Shown: positions 17,785 through 26,220 of the stretch, piece by piece
Layout: the number at the start of each line of letters is the position of its first letter
Numbering within the stretch: position 1 is the first letter of the stretch
From: Paenibacillus gyeongsangnamensis
GTDB lineage: Bacteria > Bacillota > Bacilli > Paenibacillales > NBRC-103111
Assembly (NCBI RefSeq): GCF_027533625.1
Contig: NZ_JAQAGZ010000016.1
Location: 62,001 to 126,000 of the forward strand
Direction of reading: 5' to 3'
DNA: 64,000 bases
Notes under the pieces: generated by a model
Database searches by the model: none
What the model saw: only the letters and a program-made list of their open reading frames with translations
Told to the model about the DNA's origin: nothing
Translations under genes and position numbers: made by a program

Positions 17785-17865
17785 TCAGATGGCAATTTTT
17801 TTGTTAAGATGGTGTTAAGCTTCGAAAATGTCATAATTAAAACATGATGCAAAGTGGGTGGACAT

Positions 17866-19194
17866 ATGCAATTGCAAAATACCCTGGCTCAGGGTCAATA
17901 CATGAAATTGAATATTACACCACAACTCATCCAATCAATGAACATTTTGCAAATGTCTATGGCGGATTTAGCCCATTATATCCAGGAGCATGCGCTGGAA
18001 AATCCTTTCTTGGACGTTGTAGTAAATCATGAGACATTTTATACTCGAAGAAAAAAGTGCGGTTTAAAGGCTAATTCGGCAAAATCATTACCGTACGACA
18101 TGGTTGAACTCGCCGGCGGTGAAGCCGAGACGCTGGAAGCTGCGCTTCTTAGCCAATTGAGGACCAGCAAATTGAATGAAAAAACGTATAAAATCGCCAA
18201 ATATTTAGTCGGAAATTTAAATGACGATGGTTTCCTGCTAGTGCCGTTAGAGGAGGTAAGCGAATATTTCCGCGAGCCGATGGCTGAAATAATGAATGCG
18301 CTTACCAGCTTGCAATCGCTCGACCCGGCCGGGGTTGGTGCGAGATCGCTGCAGGAATGCCTATGTATCCAAATCTTAAGAGATCCTAACTCCGATCCAT
18401 GGGCGTATCGGATCATTACCGACTATTTTAATGAATTGGCGTGCGGCAAGCTGCAGCATATTGCGAATGGACTGAACATTGCCAAAGAACAAGTTGTCCA
18501 ATCGCTAGAATACATTCGAACCCTCAAGCCTCGTCCGGGACTTATGTACAACAACCACCGTCCTAATTATATCGTTCCCGATGCCGTCATACAAAAAGAG
18601 CATGATCGCTACGTTGTTCTCGTCAATGAAATGTGTATGCCCAAAGTTTCTGTAAACCGTTATTATTACCGGCATTTGGTCAAAGGGAGCGAAAATAAAG
18701 AGGCGAAATCCTATATTCATCATAACTTGCGCGAAGCTCACTGGTTGATCGATAGTTTAGAGCAAAGAAAAGCGACTCTCCTCAGAGTGATCGAAGCGAT
18801 TCTGCAAGAACAGCTTCTTTTCCTCGAAAAGGGCATTTCATACTTAAAGCCAATGATTTTGAAAACGATCGCCATGAAATTGAATGTCGACGAATCCACG
18901 GTCAGTCGGGCGATTCGGAACAAGTTTATCTTGACGCCACGCGGCATGTTCGAACTGAAATTTTTCTTTACCAACGGACTGCTGACATATAACGGAGAAG
19001 CCGCATCCGCCAAAAGCATAAAAGCCCAAATTCGCAGCTTAATTGACAGCGAAAAAAAAGCGAAGCCGCTATCCGATCAGCAGATTACAGACATGTTGGC
19101 TCAAAAAGGTTTGCAAATATCGCGCAGAACCGTCATGAAATATAGAGAAGAGATGCATATATTATCTTCCCGGTTGCGGGTGCTGTCTCAATAA
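17866..19194 (+). CDS. rpoN: RNA polymerase sigma-54 factor
   Basis: About 442 residues. Region I, rich in Gln and hydrophobic residues, starts MQLQNTLAQGQ and has KLNITPQLIQSMNILQMSMADL, the helix that interacts with AAA+ activators. A core-binding domain follows (SLDPAGVGARSLQECL ~145-160). The DNA-binding helix-turn-helix is in IAMKLNVDESTVSRAIRNKF (~340-360). The C-terminal RpoN box reads SRRTVMKYREEM, nearly the canonical ARRTVAKYREEM. Bacillales often call this SigL. The ATG at 17866 is preceded by GGGTGG; a GTG at 17854 is in frame. It recognises the -24/-12 promoters at 8986 and 23360 and works with the activator at 28424. Placement beside its regulon is unusual. Confidence 0.96.
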   Translation: MQLQNTLAQGQYMKLNITPQLIQSMNILQMSMADLAHYIQEHALENPFLDVVVNHETFYTRRKKCGLKANSAKSLPYDMVELAGGEAETLEAALLSQLRTSKLNEKTYKIAKYLVGNLNDDGFLLVPLEEVSEYFREPMAEIMNALTSLQSLDPAGVGARSLQECLCIQILRDPNSDPWAYRIITDYFNELACGKLQHIANGLNIAKEQVVQSLEYIRTLKPRPGLMYNNHRPNYIVPDAVIQKEHDRYVVLVNEMCMPKVSVNRYYYRHLVKGSENKEAKSYIHHNLREAHWLIDSLEQRKATLLRVIEAILQEQLLFLEKGISYLKPMILKTIAMKLNVDESTVSRAIRNKFILTPRGMFELKFFFTNGLLTYNGEAASAKSIKAQIRSLIDSEKKAKPLSDQQITDMLAQKGLQISRRTVMKYREEMHILSSRLRVLSQ

Positions 19195-19683
19195 AAAAAC
19201 GGGTCTTCGGATTTTGTGGTGGACTAGCAAGAATTTTTATTTATGAATATGGATAAATACTCATTATGATGCATGTTTATTTGGTTTTTTAAATTGTTCT
19301 TCTTAAACTAATGTTCTCTGTTAGTCTAATGAGCAGTCTTCCCTGCCTAGGATTATGCGTCCATGTTGGAGTCCAATTATGCGCATATTGTGTCCTGACG
19401 CCGCGACATAAACATATGCGCATTGAAATTAAAAATCCCCAATCTTCGGGGATCCTAAAGTACCTAGTTTGTGTCGTCGGACAAATAGAAAAAATAAGAT
19501 AATCCGCGACATTTTCTACATCGTCGGCGTTTTCCAACCTGGAATATGCAGCCACATAAACCGCATTTCGCGTAACGTCCTATCAGACAACTTAATGCCT
19601 CCGTATTACCCCGAACCGTTTGCCGTACCAGAACGTGCCGTTCTTAAAATCGATTCTAATTAAATTAAACCTGCGCTTCCAGC
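19195..19683. other. intergenic region without a recognisable gene
   Basis: About 490 bases lie between rpoN and the 3' end of the propeller gene. I see a short stem AATCCCC-AATCTTC-GGGGATC (19435-19455) and AT-rich sequence. One minus-strand frame (19555-19289) is open for 88 codons, but it has no ribosome binding site and no family resemblance I can defend. It may be a decayed gene remnant. Confidence 0.5.
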
Positions 19684-20985
19684 TTAAAATAACAGAATCG
19701 GCGTAATCGCGATGACCCCAGGACTCATCCCAACAGGTAAGGTTGCAACAACAGTATTATTTTCCGTGTTAATCACCGAAACCGTGGAATTACCATTATT
19801 TGTAACATAGGCACGTGAGCCGTCGGGGGTGATCGCGATTCCAATAGGATTACTTCCTGCTGGTAAGGTCACCGTAGCCATGATCGTATTCGTTCCCGTA
19901 TTAATCACCGAAACCGTAGAATTACCCGTATTTGCAACATAGGCGCGTGAACCGTCGGGGGTGATCGCGATTTCAGAAGGATTACTTCCTGCTGGTAAGG
20001 TCACCGTAGCCATGATCGTATTCGTTCCCGTATTAATCACCGAAATCGTAGAATTATTAAAATTTACAACATAGGCGCGTGAACCGTCGGGAGTAATCGC
20101 GATTCCAACAGGACCACTTCCGGCGGGTAAGGGCACCGTTGCCACGACCGTATTCGTTCCCGTGTTAATCACCGAAACCGTAGAATTACCCTGATTTGCA
20201 ACATAGGCGAGTGAGCCGTCGGGGGTGATCGCGATTCCAACAGGAAGACTTCCGGCAGGTAAGGTCACCGTAGCCACGACCGTATTCGTTCCCGTATTAA
20301 TCACCGAAACCGTAGAATTACTAACATTTGTAACATAGGCGCGTGAGCCGTCGGGGGTGATCGCGATTAAATTAGGACCACTTCCGGCAGGTAAGATCAC
20401 CGTTGCCGCGACCGTATTCGTTCCCGTGTTAATCACCGAAACCGTATTATTATTAAAATTTGTAACATAGGCGCGTGAACCGTCGGGGGTGATCGCGATT
20501 CCAACAGAACCACTTCCGGCAGGCAAGGTCACCGTAGCCACGACTGTATTCGTTCCCGTGTTAATCACCGAAACCGTAGAATTACCTTGAATTGCGTAGG
20601 CAAATAGAAGCTCCTCTATTCGGGAAAGTTCCCCTTCCAGCACATGCTCATGGATGATTTGCCCAGTAGATCCTCTTTCCAAAACCGTTGCGGCAATATC
20701 GTTAGCCCCAAGCCCACTGGTAATCACGCGTACACCGAACACGTCCAGGTTTGCAAAGATGTTGTCGACGGTAAAACCAGAACCAGGTGTACCGAACGGA
20801 TTTAGTGATACCAGATTGACAGCATAAAGGGTTTGACTATTAAATCCATTACTCGTTGGATCAACATGATAAACCTCAATACCTGCAATCGCAGGCGTTC
20901 GTCCAGTATTTAAAAGGCGAATAGCGAGCTGTGTTGTTCGTGGGTTATCTCGATTGTCTAATGGACCCGTATCCAAAATTGCCAT
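19684..20985 (-). CDS. YVTN-repeat beta-propeller protein with an N-terminal TGPL domain
   Basis: A 433-residue protein in two parts. Residues 1-~135 resemble the small proteins at 4077 and 4474 (TGPLDN at the start, an IxVxHVD strand, VSLNPF, ending in HVLEGELSRIEEL). Residues ~140-433 are seven repeats of 44 residues (132 bases), each of the form TVSVINTGTNTVVATVxLP, AGSxPxxIAITPDGSRAYVxN; the last is truncated. Seven blades make one complete YncE/YVTN propeller. There is no signal peptide. The start has a strong GGGAGGGGACGATTT before ATG. DNA repeats are near identical, so the copy number may vary between strains. Related repeat proteins sit on cell surfaces or spores; the role here is unknown. 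Confidence 0.85.
   Translation of the reverse strand: MAILDTGPLDNRDNPRTTQLAIRLLNTGRTPAIAGIEVYHVDPTSNGFNSQTLYAVNLVSLNPFGTPGSGFTVDNIFANLDVFGVRVITSGLGANDIAATVLERGSTGQIIHEHVLEGELSRIEELLFAYAIQGNSTVSVINTGTNTVVATVTLPAGSGSVGIAITPDGSRAYVTNFNNNTVSVINTGTNTVAATVILPAGSGPNLIAITPDGSRAYVTNVSNSTVSVINTGTNTVVATVTLPAGSLPVGIAITPDGSLAYVANQGNSTVSVINTGTNTVVATVPLPAGSGPVGIAITPDGSRAYVVNFNNSTISVINTGTNTIMATVTLPAGSNPSEIAITPDGSRAYVANTGNSTVSVINTGTNTIMATVTLPAGSNPIGIAITPDGSRAYVTNNGNSTVSVINTENNTVVATLPVGMSPGVIAITPILLF
19720..20600 (-). repeat. seven 132-bp tandem repeats encoding the propeller blades
   Basis: The phrase GAAACCGTAGAATT (plus strand) recurs with a 132-base period, for example at 19778, 19910 and 20042. The period equals 44 codons. 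Units differ by few, mostly clustered, changes, which points to recent expansion or gene conversion among blades. Confidence 0.9.
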
Positions 20986-21239
20986 AAATCGTCCCCTCCC
21001 TGTAAGTCATATTCATACCCAATATATGACTTTAGAGGACGCTTCGAATGGGTTACTTCACCACCTTACAACACCCAATTTGTACGTTGTATATTTAACG
21101 AAAAATGTACTCCGCTAATCCTAACATCCACCACGCTCTACTGCCCGTTAACGACATAACTAATGTTGTCGTATAACGTATGTTTATGCAAAATTGACGA
21201 GTGGCTGTAAGTCTGATTCCACCATAAGATCCGAATACC
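20986..21239. other. intergenic region upstream of the propeller gene
   Basis: About 250 bases between the terminator of the S9 peptidase gene and the propeller start. Apart from the ribosome binding site adjoining the propeller gene I see no conserved element; a promoter must lie here because the upstream gene ends in a strong terminator. Confidence 0.4.
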
Positions 21240-21295
21240 CAAAAAAACAAACACTCCTTGCTTACATCAACGTAATCAAGGAGTGTTTGTTTTTC
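21240..21295 (-). terminator. intrinsic terminator of the S9 peptidase gene
   Basis: AACAAACACTCCTTG (21247-21260) pairs perfectly with CAAGGAGTGTTTGTT across a 16-base loop. On the minus strand it is followed by TTTTTTT, on the plus strand by TTTT, so it may act in both directions. Confidence 0.9.
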
Positions 21296-21323
21296 ATCTG
21301 AATGGAGGACATCTTAGTTCCCA

Positions 21324-23117
21324 TCAAAGATTCAAATGCTGTTGGAAAAAAGAAAAGACTTTTTCGTTCATCCGGATATGGTTCTCAAGCTTCTCCGTCT
21401 TATGTCCTTCATCTTCAAAAACAATCAGTTCAACGTCCTGTCCTCTAGCAGTCATGTCCCGAAACATTTGCTCCGCTTCGCTGACCGGCACTCTCGTATC
21501 ATTCTTACCGTGGAAAATGAGCAGCGGTGTTTTGATTTGATGGGACAGGTTTAAAGGAGCAATCTCTTCAAAGAAGTCGGTGTCATCCGCCAACGTGCCA
21601 TATTCCACCTCTCTTAATTTCCTTCGCCATGGCCCGGTATTCTCCAGAAATGTCTGAAAATGCGAAATGCCGACGATGTCAACACCTGCCGCCCATAAAT
21701 CCGGGTAGTGCGTTAAGGAGGCCAGCACCATAAATCCGCCGTAGCTTCTTCCGATGATTCCGATTTTTGCGCTGTCAATGGAATCGATTCGGGCAATATC
21801 TTGGACCAGCCAAGCCAGGTCAGCGACGGAATCCATTCGTTTTCTGCCGTTATCCAAATTCATATATTCATTACCGTATCCTTTGCTCCCCCGAACGTTC
21901 GGAATGAAGACGGCAAACCCTTGACTAGACAAATATTGAATGACCGCATTAAATTCGTACTTCGCTTGCGATTCCGGTCCGCCGTGCACGTACACAACTG
22001 CGGGTGACTTCTTTCCTTCCTGCTTGTAATAAAAATAAGGGACCTCCAGCCCGTCGAACGATGCGAAGGTACGCAATTCCGGCTCACGCCATGGAGGACT
22101 TGTTCCTTCGGTTTGACTGAAGTAAGTAAGTCTTTCCAAAGAGCTGGTATCTAGATGATAGCCGAATATTTCTCCCGGAAGCAAGGGGCTCTTCAGCCCG
22201 AAAATCAACATCGTATCGTTGAACAACGCAATCGAATCGATGACCCCTCGAGGGATATTCGTCGCCGCCTCGGATGCCCCGGTCAACACATTGTAAACAT
22301 GCAGGGTAGAAATACCGCCTTCGTTAACCGTATAAGCAATCCGGGTTTCGTCCGGTGACAATTCGGCTTCCTCAATATCCCAATCAGGAGAGTGTATTAG
22401 TTTATTCAGTTCCCCTTCCGGCGTAAATCGATATAATGCCATCGTATTCTCCGAAGCGTCGGACAGCAGATAACCCAAGCCTCCATTGTTCTCCATTAGC
22501 AAGCTTTCGTAGCGGCCTAACGTCTCAAACCCGATCCTTGTCATGCCGCCTGTGCTCAAATCGAGTACGTACAAGGATTGCAAATTGTTTCCTTCGAGGC
22601 ATCTCACCACCAGGCTCCGGCCATCCGGCAACCACCGATCGGGGGTGCATCGGCCATCGAAACGGTAAACGACCTCCGTCTGCTTGGTCTCTACATCTTG
22701 CACAAATACATCGAAATATGCAGGGTTTCTGCGATTGCTGGACCAGGCAATTTTCGTCCCGGAAGGGGACCAGCCACCTAAGTGATGGAAGTGATCTGGC
22801 GATACCATCAATGGTTCAACCGATCGCGTTGCATGATCGACAAGATAAAGCTGCTGTTTTTCATTTCCTTTCGAATCCATACCGACGATCGTTTTTTCTC
22901 CGGTCGGGGAATGGCTAACATGCAAGACGGAGTCGGGCATAACGACGAACTGCTCACAGCGGGATTCTGCTGCATTCCAGCACCATAGCTGGGGAAGCCC
23001 GGATTTTTTCGATATAAATGTGACCTGGTTCTTGTTTGGTACAATCTTCGGGCTATAGGCCGACCCCACGTTCAGATAAGCTTGAAATGAGTGAATGTCT
23101 TCCGTTTTCATTGTCAA
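21324..23117 (-). CDS. S9 family peptidase (prolyl oligopeptidase/acylaminoacyl peptidase type)
   Basis: About 597 residues. An N-terminal seven-bladed propeller of TolB/WD-like repeats (residues ~20-340) is followed by an alpha/beta hydrolase domain. The nucleophile elbow is GIIGRSYGGFMVLAS (Ser near ~445), the Asp is in FHGKNDTRVP (~535) and the His in EDEGHKTEK (~570). It cleaves short peptides in the cytoplasm, as no signal peptide is present. The TTG start at 23117 is chosen for its spacing to AAGGAG on the minus strand; an ATG two codons later is equally possible. It is divergent from the sigma-54-controlled asparaginase operon and would add an exo/oligopeptidase to the peptide-degrading set. 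Confidence 0.9.
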   Translation of the reverse strand: MTMKTEDIHSFQAYLNVGSAYSPKIVPNKNQVTFISKKSGLPQLWCWNAAESRCEQFVVMPDSVLHVSHSPTGEKTIVGMDSKGNEKQQLYLVDHATRSVEPLMVSPDHFHHLGGWSPSGTKIAWSSNRRNPAYFDVFVQDVETKQTEVVYRFDGRCTPDRWLPDGRSLVVRCLEGNNLQSLYVLDLSTGGMTRIGFETLGRYESLLMENNGGLGYLLSDASENTMALYRFTPEGELNKLIHSPDWDIEEAELSPDETRIAYTVNEGGISTLHVYNVLTGASEAATNIPRGVIDSIALFNDTMLIFGLKSPLLPGEIFGYHLDTSSLERLTYFSQTEGTSPPWREPELRTFASFDGLEVPYFYYKQEGKKSPAVVYVHGGPESQAKYEFNAVIQYLSSQGFAVFIPNVRGSKGYGNEYMNLDNGRKRMDSVADLAWLVQDIARIDSIDSAKIGIIGRSYGGFMVLASLTHYPDLWAAGVDIVGISHFQTFLENTGPWRRKLREVEYGTLADDTDFFEEIAPLNLSHQIKTPLLIFHGKNDTRVPVSEAEQMFRDMTARGQDVELIVFEDEGHKTEKLENHIRMNEKVFSFFQQHLNL

Positions 23118-23228
23118 ATGTTTCCCGCTCCTTCTCTCGAAAATGTTGTTACATACTGACATGCAATTTTCATACCAACCATGATGCAATAGATATCCTT
23201 AAAAAACTTCAGCTGCAAGAGCTATAAG

Positions 23229-23271
23229 GTGACCCTATTCATCATTATTTATCACTTAAATGTAACCCATT
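23229..23271 (+). promoter_or_regulatory. candidate upstream activator sites for the second sigma-54 promoter
   Basis: GTGACCCTATT (23229-23239) and GTAACCCATT (23262-23271) resemble the elements at 8894-8920. Both promoters share AACCC-N13-AGGT starting 91 and 97 bases before the -24 GG. This is inference from two regions only. Confidence 0.38.
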
Positions 23272-23359
23272 GTTTCATTGCAGGTCGGCATCCCATATCC
23301 TTTTTGAACCAACTGTCTTTGCTTTTCAGCACAAAAAAATTTTCTCAAAATAAAAAGAT

Positions 23360-23375
23360 TGGCAAGGATATTGCT
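23360..23375 (+). promoter_or_regulatory. sigma-54 (-24/-12) promoter of the asparaginase operon
   Basis: TGGCAAGGATATTGCT, with GG at 23361 and GC at 23373, 12 bases apart, matches the sigma-54 consensus and is very similar to the promoter at 8986 (both contain GGATATTGC). It is 53 bases upstream of the asparaginase start. Confidence 0.88.
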
Positions 23376-23427
23376 AAATACTGAAGTGTACCGGTTTAAC
23401 ATGATTTGCCGAAGGAGTGAAGGATAG

Positions 23428-24465
23428 ATGGCTGTTGCTGTCAATGTTTACCGTGGTGACGCGGTTGAAAGCTCTCACCAAGGCCATATTGCTGTTGTAG
23501 ATGTAAAGGGGCGTCTGCTGTACGCGTATGGGGATCCTTATAGACTTACGTTCGCCAGGTCAGCGATGAAGCCGTTTCAAGCGATTCCGGTCGTAGAGAC
23601 AGGAACGGCGGACCGGTTTCACTTCGAGCCGGCGGATTTATCTTTATGCTGTGCCTCCCACAGCGGAGAGGAACGCCATCGATCCCGGGCGTTATCCATC
23701 CTGAACCGGGCGGGACTAGGGGAAGAAACGCTTGTATGCGGAACACATGTGCCAAGAGATAGTGACAGCTACAAGCAATTGATTCGAGAAGGCCGCGAGT
23801 TAACTCCGATTTATAGCAATTGCTCCGGGAAGCATGCGGGCATGGTGGCGACAGCGTCACACATGGGCGAGCAAGTAGAAACATATCATCTGCTCGACCA
23901 TCCGGTGCAGCAGCGGATTATGGATGCGGTAGCCGATATGACCTGCTACCCACAAGAGAATATTTATACCGGAGTGGACGGCTGCGGAGTTCCCGTTCAT
24001 CGCATCCCGCTGGCCAACATGGCATGGGGGTATGCTCGTCTGGCGTCCCCCGGCTGCATGGATAACCCCCTCCGGCAGCAGGCGGTCCGTCGTATTGCTG
24101 AAGCTATGGTCGCATTTCCGGAAATGGTGGGGGGAAACGAGCGATACTGCACGGACCTGATGCGCGCTTTTAAAGGCCGAATTATTGGCAAGTCAGGGGC
24201 GGAAGGGGTGTATTGTATCGGTGATCGCGATCTGGGGTGGGGCATTGCTCTGAAAATAGAAGACGGGGGCGCACGCGCCGCCTATGCAGTAATGAGCGAG
24301 GTATTGCGGCAATTAGGGATTGGAAACGGCGGTCCGTTGGATGATCTGAAGCCGTATGCAAATCCGGTCATTAGAACGATGAGAGGAGAAATGGCCGGCC
24401 GTATACAAGCGGAGTTTGTTCTTGACAAGATAGAATCAACACAGCTTAGTCGAAGCACGCATTAG
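23428..24465 (+). CDS. asparaginase (Asparaginase_II family, Rhizobium etli AnsA type)
   Basis: A 345-residue protein of the asparaginase_II family, unrelated to the bacterial type I/II (AnsA/AnsB) fold. Family-typical motifs are seen: ARSAMKPFQAIPVVETG (residues ~46-62, Ser-x-x-Lys like a beta-lactamase-type nucleophile pair), CCASHSGEERH (~76-86), YSNCSGKHAGM (~130-140) and GVDGCGVPVH (~177-186). It hydrolyses L-asparagine to aspartate and ammonia in the cytoplasm. First gene behind a sigma-54 promoter, with GAAGGAGTGAAGGATAG as ribosome binding site. The next genes (peptide-binding protein, aspartoacylase-like, isoaspartyl dipeptidase) fit a theme of releasing aspartate from modified or peptide-bound forms. 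Confidence 0.93.
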   Translation: MAVAVNVYRGDAVESSHQGHIAVVDVKGRLLYAYGDPYRLTFARSAMKPFQAIPVVETGTADRFHFEPADLSLCCASHSGEERHRSRALSILNRAGLGEETLVCGTHVPRDSDSYKQLIREGRELTPIYSNCSGKHAGMVATASHMGEQVETYHLLDHPVQQRIMDAVADMTCYPQENIYTGVDGCGVPVHRIPLANMAWGYARLASPGCMDNPLRQQAVRRIAEAMVAFPEMVGGNERYCTDLMRAFKGRIIGKSGAEGVYCIGDRDLGWGIALKIEDGGARAAYAVMSEVLRQLGIGNGGPLDDLKPYANPVIRTMRGEMAGRIQAEFVLDKIESTQLSRSTH

Positions 24466-24519
24466 ATTCCGTACATTTTATATAAAATTCAGGACCTATG
24501 AGGGAGGAGAACAGGCATA

Positions 24520-26220
24520 ATGTCAAATAAACCGTATCGGAATTGGGCAGCCGTCGTCGTTTCAATCGTAATGGGGGCCACCGTAATGTTGGCCGGCTGC
24601 ACAGGAGGAGGAAGCAGCTCATCTCCCAAAGCCCCGTCGGTTCCAACCGCTAACACAGCCGCATCCAAAAAGGAAAAGGTTGACGGCGGCGAAGTCATTA
24701 CCTCTTATACCAGCGAGCATCAGGGCTGGATCAAGCTCTATACTACCTCGTTAGTATCCAGCGAGATTCAGGAGCTTGTGTTCAACGGCCTGTACCGCTT
24801 AACCGACCTTCAAGATATTGTACCGGATTTGGCGGAAGGCATGCCGAAATCCTCCACTGATTTCAAGGAACTGACGGTCAAGCTGCGCAAAGACATCAAG
24901 TTTTCCGACGGACATCCGCTGACGGCCGACGACGTCGTATTCAGCTATAACATCCCGATTAACAAGGACTATGTCGGTTCGCGTAAAAGCACCTTCGAGA
25001 AACTGCAAAAAGTCGACAAAATCGATGAAACAACAGTGAAATTTACGTTCTCCGAGCCCTACATCGGATATTACGGGATGCTGACCCACCAGATTATGCC
25101 GCAGCATGTGCTGAAAGACGTACCGGTCAAGGAGCTGGAAAAGTCGCCGTTTTTCAAGCAGCAGCCGATCGGTTCCGGCCCGTATAAGCTGACGGAGTGG
25201 AAGCAGGGACAATATTTATCGTTCACGCGCAACGAAACATATTTCAAAGGCAAGCCATCGGTCGAGAAAGTCACCATTAAGGTGATCCCGAATTCGAACG
25301 TAGCGATGGCGCAGCTGCAAACCGGCGAAATCAACGTTGGCAGCATAACCGGTGAAAATTTATCTACAATCAAGGAGTACGCGAAGAAATCGGGCAAAAT
25401 CAAGCTGAATGAAGGCATCGCCACCACCTCGTACACATCGATCACCTGGAACAACATTCACCCGCTATTTAAAGACAAATTAGTCCGACAGGCACTCACG
25501 ACGGCGATCGACCGCCAAGGGATTATCGACAACGTCATCGAAGGACAGGGGATCATCATTCACAGCCAGACGCCTCCGCCATTCTGGAGTTATTCCGATA
25601 AATTGCCGAAGTTTAATTACAACGAAGCGAAGGCGAAGCAAATGCTGGCCGAAGCGGGTTGGAAACCAGGCAGCGACGGGATTTTGACCAAGGATGGCAA
25701 ATCTTTCGCCTTCGAGCTGCTCGTCAGTCAAGGAAATATAACCCGCGAGAAAATCGCCACGGTTGTTCAACAGCAGTTGAAAAAAGTCGGTATTGCCGTG
25801 ACACCGCGACTTGTAGAGAGCTCCGCCTTCTCGCAAACCGTCCGTGACAAAAAATACGAAGCGATTGTATATGGCTGGAACCGAAACGGTGACCCGAACC
25901 CGAAAGGCACATGGCATTCCACGTCGAATTGTGTGGGCTGCAATAATCATCATTCCTACAGTAATCCGGAAGTGGATAAGCTGATTGAGGAAGATTTGAG
26001 AGCACTCGACATCAATAAACGGAAAGAGCTGCTGGCCAAGATCGATGCGCTGATTGCAGAGGATCAAGGGTATACGTTCCTGTACGCGTCGACTGATACG
26101 ATGGCTTACCCGGCGAATTTGGAAGGATACAATCCGAAATGGTCCAATCTGAAAGAAATTGAAGGCTGGTACTTTACAAAATATTGGGAGGAATTTGCAT
26201 ATGAGAGAGGTTCATTTTGA
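24520..26220 (+). CDS. peptide-binding lipoprotein of an ABC transporter (SBP family 5)
   Basis: A 566-residue lipoprotein with signal peptide and lipobox LAGC at Cys27, anchored outside the membrane, and the SBP-5 body found in oligopeptide-, dipeptide- and nickel-binding proteins. It is an intact paralogue of the frameshifted gene at 11017; the central third is nearly identical at DNA level. No permease or ATPase genes accompany it, so it probably feeds the transporter at 9044-14562. Its C-terminus runs ~13 residues longer than the paralogue and overlaps the next gene's start by 20 bases. The operon partners suggest that isoaspartyl or aspartyl peptides are the ligands; this is inference. 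Confidence 0.92.
   Translation: MSNKPYRNWAAVVVSIVMGATVMLAGCTGGGSSSSPKAPSVPTANTAASKKEKVDGGEVITSYTSEHQGWIKLYTTSLVSSEIQELVFNGLYRLTDLQDIVPDLAEGMPKSSTDFKELTVKLRKDIKFSDGHPLTADDVVFSYNIPINKDYVGSRKSTFEKLQKVDKIDETTVKFTFSEPYIGYYGMLTHQIMPQHVLKDVPVKELEKSPFFKQQPIGSGPYKLTEWKQGQYLSFTRNETYFKGKPSVEKVTIKVIPNSNVAMAQLQTGEINVGSITGENLSTIKEYAKKSGKIKLNEGIATTSYTSITWNNIHPLFKDKLVRQALTTAIDRQGIIDNVIEGQGIIIHSQTPPPFWSYSDKLPKFNYNEAKAKQMLAEAGWKPGSDGILTKDGKSFAFELLVSQGNITREKIATVVQQQLKKVGIAVTPRLVESSAFSQTVRDKKYEAIVYGWNRNGDPNPKGTWHSTSNCVGCNNHHSYSNPEVDKLIEEDLRALDINKRKELLAKIDALIAEDQGYTFLYASTDTMAYPANLEGYNPKWSNLKEIEGWYFTKYWEEFAYERGSF

Noticed and set aside
17801..17815. TGGCA and TTGTTA near rpoN as a sigma-54 promoter for its own gene
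   Set aside because: The GG/GC spacing and the -12 element do not match the consensus.
19289..19555. An 88-codon minus-strand frame between rpoN and the propeller gene
   Set aside because: A faint resemblance to a serine recombinase start (VAAYSRL) was not supported by any further motif.
19720..20600. Regular repeats that could suggest a CRISPR array
   Set aside because: The 132-bp period is coding, in frame and spells seven propeller blades; there are no unique spacers.
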